Positions 5,664-13,585 of a stretch of 30,444 nucleotides of DNA are shown piece after piece. The translations under genes and the position numbers were made by a program. This DNA is from a virus: positions 1 to 30,444 of the IMG/VR virus record IMGVR_UViG_3300042691_017437; one strand, 5' to 3'. The stretch's first letter is position 1; every line of letters begins with the position of its first letter. Under the pieces are notes generated by a model that saw only the letters and a program-made list of their open reading frames with translations, ran no database searches and was not told the DNA's origin.

Positions 5664-6321
5664 TTCCCGCCTCCTCAGACGCGCTTTGCTGCTGGATTTT
5701 CTTGTTTAAGTCCTCAACCGTCGACGATTCCTCGACGATGCTTACCTGTTCAATATCAACAACTTCTTCTTGAGTTTTCATCCCCACTAGGTACTCAGGC
5801 ACATAGAGCCGCCCCCAAAACGCAGCTGCGCGATACCGAATCATCAGATCCGGCATGGTTTGCCATTTGGAGCCAGTTTTGGTCGCCCATCCTTCGCGCT
5901 TGGCCATAGCCATGGTCACAACAGGACCGCGCAACTCCTTCCCTGTTGCGACCTCCGTCGCGTAGGCAAAGCAGCTCAACGAGTCACCTTCTCCGCTGAT
6001 GTTGTAATCCAGCGGGGTGAAGCGTCCGCACCCATTGATCATCGCAATGATGAACTGAGACGACCAGCTAGGACGGCCGTGGATAATGTGAAGGTTCTGC
6101 ATCACCTGCAGTGGCCCCAATCCCATCCGGCCCGCGATCTCCATCGCCACCAGCGTATTCGCGAGTCCCTGCTGGCCTTGGTATTCCTTGGGCACCAGAG
6201 CAGATGAAGCCAAAGCTTTGGCAATCCGCTGCGCGTTCTCAAATTGTTGAATGCCGGTGAACACACCGTCAGACGATTGAGTAACAGCAAGCGCAGTGCT
6301 TGTCTTTTGTTCGTTAGACAT
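5647..6321 (-). CDS. recT: RecT-family single-strand annealing protein
   Basis: The 224-residue protein has the RecT pattern: LVPKEYQGQQGLANTLVAME, then MGLGPLQVMQNLHIIHGRPS with WSSQFIIAMIN, then an AKREGW block, GSKWQTMPDLMIRYRAAAFW, and YVPEYLVGMKTQEEV at the end. RecT proteins anneal single strands and promote strand invasion after end resection, and are the standard partner of RecE-type exonucleases. The nuclease gene is directly upstream and overlaps by one base (TGATG). The C-terminal 35 residues are acidic and variable, as usual for the family. Confidence 0.88.
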   Translation of the reverse strand: MSNEQKTSTALAVTQSSDGVFTGIQQFENAQRIAKALASSALVPKEYQGQQGLANTLVAMEIAGRMGLGPLQVMQNLHIIHGRPSWSSQFIIAMINGCGRFTPLDYNISGEGDSLSCFAYATEVATGKELRGPVVTMAMAKREGWATKTGSKWQTMPDLMIRYRAAAFWGRLYVPEYLVGMKTQEEVVDIEQVSIVEESSTVEDLNKKIQQQSASEEAGNDEVW

Positions 6322-7220
6322 CAGAAGCCTTCGATTTCAGTGATGGGCTGTTCTTGGTCGTCTTGCAGCCACGATGGAACTGCTAACGATTGGATTTCGT
6401 CGCCATAGCCGGGCCATCGATTTTCGACCCGGCATGTGGCAAGGAGTCGCAGGTCGTCAGCAGCTTCTTTTGCGCCGCGATCAATCAATTCCGTCGGGGT
6501 TGCGTACACCGCGACGGCAAACGGCGGCTTCTTTTCGACAGCGATAAATAGAAACTGCTCTGCTTTAAGTGATTGGCTATAAAACGAGGCTTGCACGTGA
6601 TAACGATACTTTATCACTGACCGCATGAAACCGCGGGGGCTCGCGTCGTCCGTGGTCTTGACATCTGCAATGATCCGCCGATCGTCCGTGTGAAAGTCAG
6701 GCCGGCACTTGCACTTTTCGCCAGTCTCTTCGTCCGTCCAGAAGTAAGACTGCTCGCACTTACCTGGCAGCCGCAGCAGCATCCTCGCTGCCGGGTGCTC
6801 GTGAACCGCCTGCGCCATCGCCTCGATCTGCGCAGCGTCCTCTGCCTTCAGGATCGTCTTGCCGGCCGCCTCCTGCTCGAAGTCAGCCCAGCGCAGTTTG
6901 CCCTCCTTCGTGCGGCGATCGATGCCGTCCGGCGCCACCAGGTACTCATCGTCGAACAGGTGGGGCTCGAGCACCCTGGTGTGCAACGCTGAGCCGATCA
7001 CCATCGCCGCTGTCGGTGGCTCGATCACGCGATCGGGGTTCAGATACCTGTTCCAGTAATGCAGCGGACTGCGGCGCAGCATGTCCAAGCCAGACTTCGA
7101 GATCTCTGGCCGGGCGTGATACTCGGCGTTGCTTAGCGTCATGAACTCGGGTGTCTTCGGCAAACTTACCGCCTTTTCACTCACCTTCACCATCTCCTGT
7201 TGTAATTCGTCACACTTCAC
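6321..7220 (-). CDS. RecE-like PD-(D/E)XK exonuclease
   Basis: The protein (up to 299 residues) matches the RecE/YqaJ-like nuclease fold. It contains an N-terminal region ISKSGLDMLRRSPLHYW, an AMVIGSALHTRVLEP helix, then the catalytic motifs KCRPDF (Asp near residue 175) and IADVKTT (Asp-x-Lys near 187), and the helix YHVQASFYSQ. These are the hallmarks of the DUF3799/RecE C-terminal family that resects DNA ends 5' to 3'. The start is uncertain: the GTG at 7220 gives the longest form, while AGGAG sits about 25 nt in and may serve a GTG near 7190. It is the first gene of the leftward operon. Confidence 0.88.
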   Translation of the reverse strand: MKCDELQQEMVKVSEKAVSLPKTPEFMTLSNAEYHARPEISKSGLDMLRRSPLHYWNRYLNPDRVIEPPTAAMVIGSALHTRVLEPHLFDDEYLVAPDGIDRRTKEGKLRWADFEQEAAGKTILKAEDAAQIEAMAQAVHEHPAARMLLRLPGKCEQSYFWTDEETGEKCKCRPDFHTDDRRIIADVKTTDDASPRGFMRSVIKYRYHVQASFYSQSLKAEQFLFIAVEKKPPFAVAVYATPTELIDRGAKEAADDLRLLATCRVENRWPGYGDEIQSLAVPSWLQDDQEQPITEIEGF

Positions 7221-7262
7221 GGCTTTTCACGGCTAAGCCCTTAGAATTGCTCGGCTTTTCCG

Positions 7263-7291
7263 TTTATCCCTTACTGACCGATTCAGGTCAA
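7263..7291 (-). promoter_or_regulatory. Putative leftward early promoter
   Basis: On the minus strand TTGACC (7286-7291) and GATAAA (7263-7268) are separated by 17 nt, a good match to the sigma-70-type consensus. A transcript would start near 7256 and serve the whole leftward operon. This is the only long gap upstream of that operon. Confidence 0.5.
7275..7290. promoter_or_regulatory. Inverted repeat overlapping the leftward -35
   Basis: TGACC-N6-GGTCA lies across the -35 of the leftward promoter and ends 7 bp before the helicase ATG. A dimeric regulator bound here could switch both divergent operons. Confidence 0.45.
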
Positions 7292-7296
7292 GACCC

Positions 7297-8676
7297 ATGC
7301 AACCCGCTATCCAGCTTCGTCCTCGCCAAACCAAGGCCATCGCGGATCTTCGCGCTGCTTATGCTGCCGGCTACAAAGCGCCATGCTTGGTCGCGCCTAC
7401 TGGTGCAGGCAAAACAACTATCGCCGCCGAGATCATCCGCTCGGCGATCGACAAGGGTGGCACCGTTTGGTTCCTCGCTCACCTCCGCGAGATCCTCGAC
7501 GACACCGCTCGTCGTCTTGACACCGCGGACATTCCGCACGGCTTCATCATGGCCGGCATGCCCCGCAATCCTTTCAAGCCGGTGCAAATCGTCTCTGTGC
7601 AGACAGCTGTTCGCCGGCCGGTGGTCGCCAAGCCAAGCTTGATCATCATCGACGAGGCCCACCTCTGCGTGGCTGACACCTATAAGAAGGTGGTCGCCGA
7701 AGCCGGGAACCCAAGACTGCTTTTGCTTACGGCCACCCCGAGCAGGCTGGACGGTCGCGGGCTCGGCGAGGTCTCTGACCTGATCATCCCCACCTGCTCC
7801 ACCGCTGACCTCATCGCCGAGGGCCTGCTCGCACCCATCCGCTACTACGCACCCACCAAGCCCGACCTCACCGGCATCCGCTCTCAGGCCGGTGACTACG
7901 CCCTTAACCAACTCGCCGAAGCGGTCGACCGCCCCTCGATCATCGGTGACGCCGTACTGCATTACCAACGCATTGCCCATGGCCGGCCCGCTGTCGCCTT
8001 CTGCGTCAACATCGCTCACGCCGAGCACACCGCCGCAGCCTTCACCGCCGCCGGCTACCGCGCTGTCGCCATCTCCGGCAACTCCACACGCGAGGAACGT
8101 CAAGCCGCACTCACCGGTCTGCGCAGCGGCACCATCGACATCGTCTGCAACTGCGCCCTCTGGGTCGCCGGTGTCGACTGCCCTGAAATCGGCTGCGTCA
8201 TCCTGCTGCGCCCCACCAAGTCCCTCACCATGTACCTTCAGTCGGTCGGTCGTGGTTTGCGAATAGCGAACGGCAAACGCGATCTGATCGTCTTAGATCA
8301 CGCAAGTTGCGTCTTTACGCATGGCCTTCCGCAAGATCCACGCGAATGGTCCCTCGACGCCAAACCCAAGCGAGCTGGCAGTCCCCCTGCTGTTCGTGAA
8401 TGTCCGTCCTGTTTTGCCGCTCATGCTCCAGCTCCTGTTTGCCCCTGCTGTGGCCACGTATATGTGCGGGAGACAGTGCCGCACGGTCCTGAACAGATCG
8501 ACGGCGAGCTGGTGGAGGTTGACGAAGCAGCTCTACGGCGTGAGCGGAATCGAGAGCAAGCTTCCGCGCAAACGCTCGAGCAACTGATCGAGATCGGCCG
8601 CAGACGCGGCATGAAACACCCAGAGGGCTGGGCCCGGCACGTTCTGTCCGCCCGCCAACGCAGGAGGGCAGCATGA
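7297..8676 (+). CDS. Superfamily 2 DEAH-type DNA helicase
   Basis: The 459-residue protein has the complete helicase core. Walker A APTGAGKT is at residues 34-41, DEAH at 119-122, motif III TATPSR at 145-150, and motif VI QSVGRGLR near 315. A zinc ribbon follows (CPSCFAAHAP and CPCCG, near residues 371-388). This is the phage type II restriction-like helicase seen in replication modules. The start has only a weak AGG upstream. It begins the rightward operon. It likely unwinds DNA for phage replication or recombination, with the VRR-NUC and primase proteins encoded downstream. Confidence 0.92.
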   Translation: MQPAIQLRPRQTKAIADLRAAYAAGYKAPCLVAPTGAGKTTIAAEIIRSAIDKGGTVWFLAHLREILDDTARRLDTADIPHGFIMAGMPRNPFKPVQIVSVQTAVRRPVVAKPSLIIIDEAHLCVADTYKKVVAEAGNPRLLLLTATPSRLDGRGLGEVSDLIIPTCSTADLIAEGLLAPIRYYAPTKPDLTGIRSQAGDYALNQLAEAVDRPSIIGDAVLHYQRIAHGRPAVAFCVNIAHAEHTAAAFTAAGYRAVAISGNSTREERQAALTGLRSGTIDIVCNCALWVAGVDCPEIGCVILLRPTKSLTMYLQSVGRGLRIANGKRDLIVLDHASCVFTHGLPQDPREWSLDAKPKRAGSPPAVRECPSCFAAHAPAPVCPCCGHVYVRETVPHGPEQIDGELVEVDEAALRRERNREQASAQTLEQLIEIGRRRGMKHPEGWARHVLSARQRRRAA

Positions 8677-8885
8677 ATATCGACCACTTCACCCACCCCG
8701 GCCAGGCGCACTTCGGTGATCCATCGATCGGGGCCACCTGTAAAGACTGCGTCTACTTCGCACCCCGCCCCTTCGTTCAGATCAAGCGGTTCTGCTGCTC
8801 CAAGGCCAAGGCCATGGCCGGCAAGTGGCTCAAGCCGATCCCGCCGAACGCCATCGCCTGCAAGTATTTCTCCAGGCGCCCATGA
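8673..8885 (+). CDS. Small Cys-rich protein
   Basis: This 70-residue protein starts MNIDHFTHPGQAHFGDPSIG. It has CKDC, then CC and a final C before KYFSRRP, which suggest one zinc or iron-sulfur site. The ATG overlaps the helicase TGA as ATGA and AGGAGG precedes it by 5 nt, so the start is secure. Cys-rich proteins of this size commonly accompany phage helicase and nuclease genes. The function is unknown. Confidence 0.75.
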   Translation: MNIDHFTHPGQAHFGDPSIGATCKDCVYFAPRPFVQIKRFCCSKAKAMAGKWLKPIPPNAIACKYFSRRP

Positions 8886-8910
8886 TGGAGCCCAGCACCT
8901 GTCCAGACCC

Positions 8911-9282
8911 GTGGCCAACACCGAGACCGACATCCAACAGCGGATCCGTCTCGCAGTTGGCACTCTTCCCGGCCTCCGCCTCTGGCGCAACAACTCCGGC
9001 AAGCTCCCAGATCCGCGCACCGGTCGCTGGGTCCAGTTCGGTGTCGCCTCCCCAGGTGGCTCCGATCTCATCGGCTACCGATCGGTCACCGTCACACCCG
9101 ACATGGTCGGCCGCAAACTCGCGGTCTTCACCGCCATCGAGGTCAAGACCGCAACCGGTCGCGTCACACCAGCCCAGCGCACTTTCATCGATCACATCCG
9201 AGCAGCCGGTGGCATCTCGGCCATCGTCCGTTCACCAGCAGAAGCGTTGCGAATTGCAACAGACGCCTTCCGTGGTGTCTGA
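8911..9282 (+). CDS. VRR-NUC domain nuclease
   Basis: The 123-residue protein is a single VRR-NUC domain: GVASPGGSDLIG supplies the metal-binding Asp, IEVKTATGRVTPAQRTFID supplies the E-x-K motif and following helix, and ISAIVRSPAEAL closes the fold. Stand-alone VRR-NUC proteins are common in phage replication modules and cut branched DNA. The GTG at 8911 (VANTETDIQQR) is chosen because upstream residues in the same frame are low-complexity and overlap the Cys-rich gene. No Shine-Dalgarno is visible. The catalytic residues are intact. Confidence 0.88.
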   Translation: MANTETDIQQRIRLAVGTLPGLRLWRNNSGKLPDPRTGRWVQFGVASPGGSDLIGYRSVTVTPDMVGRKLAVFTAIEVKTATGRVTPAQRTFIDHIRAAGGISAIVRSPAEALRIATDAFRGV

Positions 9283-9394
9283 GCCCCTGCGACGCTTCTT
9301 CAGCAAACTCGTTGAGTGGTTCCCGCTACCCACCGACGACGAGATGGATCGCGTCTTCAATTCACCCACACGCTCACATGCCCGTAGACCTTGA
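9275..9394 (+). CDS. Possible 39-residue overlapping gene
   Basis: A GTG overlapping the VRR-NUC stop opens a frame of 39 residues (VSEPLRRFFSKLVEWFPLPT, then DDEMDRVF and a basic tail). It ends 17 nt inside the primase gene. The fill of the gap and the amphipathic first helix suggest a real small gene, but the only support is position and composition. If it is not translated, the 95-bp gap before the primase contains nothing else that I can identify. Confidence 0.35.
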   Translation: MSEPLRRFFSKLVEWFPLPTDDEMDRVFNSPTRSHARRP

Positions 9395-12300
9395 TTCCGC
9401 TCGCCAGTTCCTCGCCGCCCTCGGCAAACCCAGAGGCACCACTCGCCTCCGCGGCTTCTATGCCAAGACTGACCCGCGCAAGGCCACTGATCACGGCGCA
9501 AAGGGTGACCCCAGCAAGGCGCTGATTGAGTCCTGGGTGGCCGATGGCCGCGGCGTCTACGTCGTCATCAACAACGGCGGTGACAAGGATGCCGACATCA
9601 CAGAGTGCATCGCCCTCTTCTGCGAGTGGGACGATCGGCCCAAGGACTGGCAGGTCACCGCATGGAAAGAGCTCGGCCTGCCCGAGCCCACCATTCAGGT
9701 CGACACCGGTGGCAAGTCCATCCACAACTACTGGGTCCTCTCCGGCCCCGTCAGCCCCGAGATCTGGAAGCCCATCCAGACCCGCTTGCTTGATTACGCC
9801 GACGCTGATCGGCAGCTCAAGAACCCCAGTCGGGTCATGCGCCTGCCCGGCACCCCGCACCCGGAGACCGGGGAGCTGGCCCAGCTGATCCACCTCTCGG
9901 ATGCCCGCTACTCGATCACCGAATTCGCCGCGACCATGCCGGTGCCGGTAGTCGACACCCGCATCGAGCAAGCCCGCAGGTTCACCGACTACGAAGCCCA
10001 GGGCCTCGACGAGATCCAGCGGGCACTGCAGGCCATCCCTCCGCGGGTGCCAGGCGGTAACACCTACCCCATGTACCGCAACATCCTCTGGGGTCTGATC
10101 GCTGCCGTCGAAGAGGCCGGCAGCTCGGCCGCCACCGCCATGTCGATGATGGCCTCGCACTCACCTCAGTGGCATGGCATCGATCAGGTGGCCGGCTCCG
10201 GTGGTGACGACGTTGCTGCTGGCACTTTTTGGTACTGGGCCAACCAGCATGGCTACCGGGCACCACGACGCGTCAAGCCGGGCCCGGCCGAGCTGCGCAA
10301 CTTGCCCCACAACTTGCCCCCCAAATCAGAGCCTGCTCATGGGCCAGCTGAAACCGCTGATCCAGAGCCGGATCTCGAGGATGACGCCCCCGATCCAGGG
10401 CCTGCCGCTTCCCTCCCATTTCGCCCCCTCGGCTTCGATCACGGCATCTACTACTACCTGCCGCGTAACGCCTGCCAGGTCATTCCGCTCACCGCCGCAC
10501 AGCACAACAAGTCCCACTTCCTGCAGCTCGCACCCCTCGAGTGGTGGGCTAACGGCTTTGCCAACGACAACGGTCGCATCGACTGGGATTCGGCCGTCAA
10601 CGCCATCCTCGGCTCTTGCATCACGCAGGGTGTCTACGACCCCTCCCGTGTCCGTGGCCGCGGGGCCTGGGCTGATGCTTCACGCGTCATCCTCCACCTC
10701 GGCAATCGCCTCGTGATTGACGGCCGCTCACACCAGATCACCAAGCTGCCAATCGATTTCAAGAGCTTCTACTTCTACGAAAACGCCAAGGCGATCGATG
10801 GGCCCGGCCGCGACATCCTCTCCGACGAGCTCGCCGCCAAGGTGCGGGTCATCGCCGAGCGCTTTCGCTGGGAGACACCGGCCAGCGCCAACCTGCTCCT
10901 CGGCTGGATCGTCCTCGCACCCGTTTGTGGCGCCCTGGACTGGCGGCCACACATCTGGGTGACCGGTGGCGCCGGCACCGGCAAGGCCCAGCCACACTCT
11001 GCGAATGTGCTCACCCCGACCGGTTGGCGATGTATGGGCGACATTGAGGTTGGGGACTTGGTCTCCACGCCGGACAACGGCTTCGCAAGAGTTCGCGGAA
11101 AGTACCCGCAGGGACAGCAGTTGACCTACCGGATCACATTCGCTGATGGCCGCTCGACCCGTGCTACCGCAGACCATCTCTGGAAAGTTCGCGTCAAGCA
11201 CTGCTGGCGGATCCGCACCACTGACGAGATGGCCGAGATTCTCGCCACCGAAACCCGGCAATCCCGCAGCCTCGCAGTCCCCCTCTGCCACGCAATGACC
11301 GTTCGCAACGGTGGGGCTACCTCGCTTCTGCCGCTGCACCCATACGCGCTTGGCGTCATGCTCGGCGACGGCTCGTTTGTTGAGGGCGGTGGCAACAACC
11401 TCACCGTCTTCGATTCGGAAATCGTCGGCCGGGCTCGTCAGTGTCTCGAGGGATCACCTTTTAACTTCTTCGACACGAACGTCGGCGGCCGGTATCGTCT
11501 CGGTGATCTGTCGCGCTACGGAAAGCAAACCAGGCAGACGATCAAGGATCTGAGGCTCCTGGGCACGCACTCCGACACAAAATTCATTCCTCGCGCCTAC
11601 CTCGAGGCCTCGATCGACGACCGCATCGAGTTGCTCAAGGGCCTCATGGACACAGACGGCACAGCCGAAAAGACCGGTGGCATCAGCTTCTGCACGGTGT
11701 CCGAGCAACTGCGTGATGACGTTGTCGAACTCGTTCGCTCACTGGGTGGCATCGCCAAAGTCAGCGTGAAGCAGCCCTCCTATACCCACAATGGCGAACG
11801 GCGCCAAGGCAGGACCGCCTTTATCATCGGCATTCGGCTGCCCGACCCCACCATCGCTTTCTCGTTGCCGCGCAAGCTAGAGCGGATCTCGCCCAACTAC
11901 CAGTACGCCGACTGCCTCTATCTCAACGTCGTGTCGATCGAACCGGACGCGCCCGAGGAGTGCTCCTGCATCGCCATCGATCACCCCGATCGGCTCTACG
12001 TGACTGACGACTTCGTGGTGACCCACAACACCACCATCCTCAAGTCCTTCATGAAACCGCTGCTCGGTGGCATGTTCGAGGGTGCCACCGGCGGCACCAC
12101 CGAGGCCGGCCTTCGCGGTCAACTTCGCTCTGACGCTATCCCGGTGGTGTTCGACGAACTCGAGCAGAACGAGCAGAAAGACAAGCAGCAAGTTCAGAAC
12201 ATCCTCGCCCTTGCACGCATCGCATCTTCGGAAGGCGGCAAGATTTACAAAGGCACAACTTCTGGCGGGTCAAACACATTTGAGATCCGCTCTATGTTCT

Positions 12301-13064
12301 GCTGCAGCTCCATCAACGTCGCTCTGATTCAACGCGCCGACCTCGATCGCTTTTGCGTACTTGGCCTGCGCAAGGATCACATGGACAAGGATGACTGGAA
12401 TGAATTTGAACAGCAAATCCTGAGCAACTGCACCGAAGAGAACGGCCGTCAGCTGGTGGCACGCACTCTCCAGCAGATCCCGACAATCCGCAAGAACGCC
12501 AAGACACTCGCGGCGGCCCTGTCACGCCGCTTCGGCCAGCGATTCGGCGATCAGTACGGCACCCTGCTGGCTGGCGCCTGGACGCTCGAGCCGGCTGGTG
12601 GCGGTGAACTTTCGCTGCAGCAGGCCATTGAGTGGATCAGCATGATGGACTGGGAAAGCCGCGAGGTGGACGCCACCGATGCGGATGAGGTGAAGTGCAT
12701 CAGCCACATCCTCCAGGCGCTGGTGCAGGTGGATGGCGGCAAGCGCATGTCGGTGCTTGAGCTCGTCCAGATGGCTCAGCGCGGCGTCATCTTCGCCGTC
12801 TACGGCCGGGACCAGCCCTCCGATGAGGTCGAGACGATCCTGGGCCGCTACGGGCTGCGGGTGACCGGTGGCGCCCTGGCGGTGGCCAACAACAACACCA
12901 ACCTGCAGAGCCTGCTGCGGGACACCCCATGGGCCGGCAACGCGTACCGGCAGTCTCTCAGGCGCCTTAACGGGGCTTCGGTGAGCGCTGGGACGGTCCG
13001 GTTCAAGGGAAGCGGTGTCGCTCGCGCAACTTTGGTCCCACTTGAGACGCTTGAGACTGTGTAA
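9378..13064 (+). CDS. Primase-helicase split by an intein
   Basis: The precursor has 1,228 residues, or 880 after splicing. The first 300 residues resemble RepB/AEP-type primases: CIALFCEWDDRP supplies acidic catalytic residues and IQVDTGGKSIHNYWVL the conserved His region. A Pro-rich linker follows near residues 325-350. The C-terminal part is a helicase of the D5/DUF927 or P4-alpha type with Walker A GGAGTGK-(intein)-TT and Walker B IPVVFDELEQ. The ATG at 9378 starts the first conserved segment (MPVDLDSARQFLAALG). The protein likely primes and unwinds at the phage origin. It is the last gene of the replication operon. Confidence 0.87.
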   Translation: MPVDLDSARQFLAALGKPRGTTRLRGFYAKTDPRKATDHGAKGDPSKALIESWVADGRGVYVVINNGGDKDADITECIALFCEWDDRPKDWQVTAWKELGLPEPTIQVDTGGKSIHNYWVLSGPVSPEIWKPIQTRLLDYADADRQLKNPSRVMRLPGTPHPETGELAQLIHLSDARYSITEFAATMPVPVVDTRIEQARRFTDYEAQGLDEIQRALQAIPPRVPGGNTYPMYRNILWGLIAAVEEAGSSAATAMSMMASHSPQWHGIDQVAGSGGDDVAAGTFWYWANQHGYRAPRRVKPGPAELRNLPHNLPPKSEPAHGPAETADPEPDLEDDAPDPGPAASLPFRPLGFDHGIYYYLPRNACQVIPLTAAQHNKSHFLQLAPLEWWANGFANDNGRIDWDSAVNAILGSCITQGVYDPSRVRGRGAWADASRVILHLGNRLVIDGRSHQITKLPIDFKSFYFYENAKAIDGPGRDILSDELAAKVRVIAERFRWETPASANLLLGWIVLAPVCGALDWRPHIWVTGGAGTGKAQPHSANVLTPTGWRCMGDIEVGDLVSTPDNGFARVRGKYPQGQQLTYRITFADGRSTRATADHLWKVRVKHCWRIRTTDEMAEILATETRQSRSLAVPLCHAMTVRNGGATSLLPLHPYALGVMLGDGSFVEGGGNNLTVFDSEIVGRARQCLEGSPFNFFDTNVGGRYRLGDLSRYGKQTRQTIKDLRLLGTHSDTKFIPRAYLEASIDDRIELLKGLMDTDGTAEKTGGISFCTVSEQLRDDVVELVRSLGGIAKVSVKQPSYTHNGERRQGRTAFIIGIRLPDPTIAFSLPRKLERISPNYQYADCLYLNVVSIEPDAPEECSCIAIDHPDRLYVTDDFVVTHNTTILKSFMKPLLGGMFEGATGGTTEAGLRGQLRSDAIPVVFDELEQNEQKDKQQVQNILALARIASSEGGKIYKGTTSGGSNTFEIRSMFCCSSINVALIQRADLDRFCVLGLRKDHMDKDDWNEFEQQILSNCTEENGRQLVARTLQQIPTIRKNAKTLAAALSRRFGQRFGDQYGTLLAGAWTLEPAGGGELSLQQAIEWISMMDWESREVDATDADEVKCISHILQALVQVDGGKRMSVLELVQMAQRGVIFAVYGRDQPSDEVETILGRYGLRVTGGALAVANNNTNLQSLLRDTPWAGNAYRQSLRRLNGASVSAGTVRFKGSGVARATLVPLETLETV
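10986..12029 (+). other. Ala1-type intein with LAGLIDADG homing endonuclease
   Basis: The intein comprises 348 residues inserted between the Lys and Thr of the helicase Walker A. It starts with Ala (AQPHSANVLTPTGW), not Cys or Ser, and ends TDDFVVTHN, with Thr as the +1 extein residue. Block A (NVLTPTGWRCMGDIEVGD), block B (TADHLW), block F (IAIDHPDRLYVTDDF) and block G (THN) are visible. The two endonuclease motifs LGVMLGDGS and LLKGLMDTDG keep their acidic residues, so the homing endonuclease looks intact. The frame is continuous with the host protein on both sides. Confidence 0.92.
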
Positions 13065-13104
13065 CGCTTTTTGGGGTTTTGAAACGAGCGTGTGTCGCTG
13101 TAAC

Positions 13105-13121
13105 CCCTTGCGCCGCAAGGG
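13105..13121. repeat. Near-perfect 17-bp palindrome after the primase
   Basis: CCCTTGCG-C-CGCAAGGG lies 40 bp after the primase stop. An RNA hairpin is impossible with a 1-nt loop, so it may be a protein-binding site. The 263 bp between the primase and the next frame contain no gene that I can support. Confidence 0.5.
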
Positions 13122-13172
13122 AAGTGACGGAAAAAACGGTTGTAACGGTTTTTCCCAGGACACCCCCATAGA

Positions 13173-13214
13173 GATACATATATCCCCTACCCCCTATACC
13201 CCCTTTTACCCCCC
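13173..13214 (-). other. G-quadruplex-forming tract
   Basis: The plus strand has five C-runs of 5, 4, 5, 5 and 6 bases. The last four (13184-13214) are separated by TA, TATA and TTTTA, so the minus strand reads G6, G5, G5, G4 with loops of 5, 4 and 2. This meets the usual G-quadruplex rule easily. The tract sits between the replication operon and the next genes. Confidence 0.6.
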
Positions 13215-13221
13215 TCTTTCT

Positions 13222-13281
13222 TATTATCTTTAATAATAGATTTGTTTGTTACAACGTCACAATCCAGGCCCTGACTGGATT
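13222..13281. promoter_or_regulatory. AT-rich segment with two inverted repeats
   Basis: TTATTA-N4-TAATAA (about 13,221-13,236) is followed by AATCCAG-N7-CTGGATT (13,261-13,281). The first is the most AT-rich DNA in the area and could hold a rightward promoter for the small gene at 13,328. The second is operator-like. A direct repeat TCACCGTCACAC (13,295 and 13,314, 19 bp apart) follows. I cannot define a start site. Confidence 0.35.
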
Positions 13282-13327
13282 TTGGGCGTAACGCTCACCG
13301 TCACACCACCGTTTCACCGTCACACGC

Positions 13328-13540
13328 TTGCCGAAGCCCCTCTCCGACCACCAACGCCTCGCCGCCGGCCCCACCAGCTGGCCCTCCCTGGCCCGTGGAG
13401 CCGCCTGCAAGGTCTACATGGGCTCTGGATGGGCCTCAGGCACCTGGCAGGGCGTACAGGGGCACAGAGCGGCCGTCTGGCTGGGCCGGGAGCAGCGGAC
13501 GGTGTACGTGGGGGATGCGCGGAACGTCAGGGCGGCGTAG
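13328..13540 (+). CDS. Unknown small protein with SH3/Tudor-like ending
   Basis: The frame encodes up to 70 residues. The C-terminal 45 (VYMGSGWASGTWQGVQGHR, then AVWLGREQRTVYV and DARNVRAA) look like a small five-stranded barrel of the SH3 or Tudor type. The N-terminal start is unclear: a TTG at 13328 opens the frame, and an ATG at 13418 (MGSGWASG) would keep only the barrel. There is no Shine-Dalgarno before either. It ends 45 bp before the next gene. The function is unknown. Confidence 0.55.
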   Translation: MPKPLSDHQRLAAGPTSWPSLARGAACKVYMGSGWASGTWQGVQGHRAAVWLGREQRTVYVGDARNVRAA

Positions 13541-13585
13541 AATGCCCTTGCCCCGGTCGACGGTGGGGTTTTGTAGGAGGCGCCA

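Noticed and set aside
7288-8103. Minus-strand frame of 271 codons opposite the helicase
   Set aside because: The helicase frame has all motifs; the other is Gly-rich and has no known pattern.
9312-9377. Start of the primase at 9312
   Set aside because: The extra 22 residues have no conserved character and overlap the small frame at 9275; the ATG at 9378 begins the primase-like sequence.
13259-13283. Rho-independent terminator at the AATCCAG dyad
   Set aside because: The stem is only 7 bp with a 7-nt loop and the T-run is short and interrupted by GGG; an operator is as likely.
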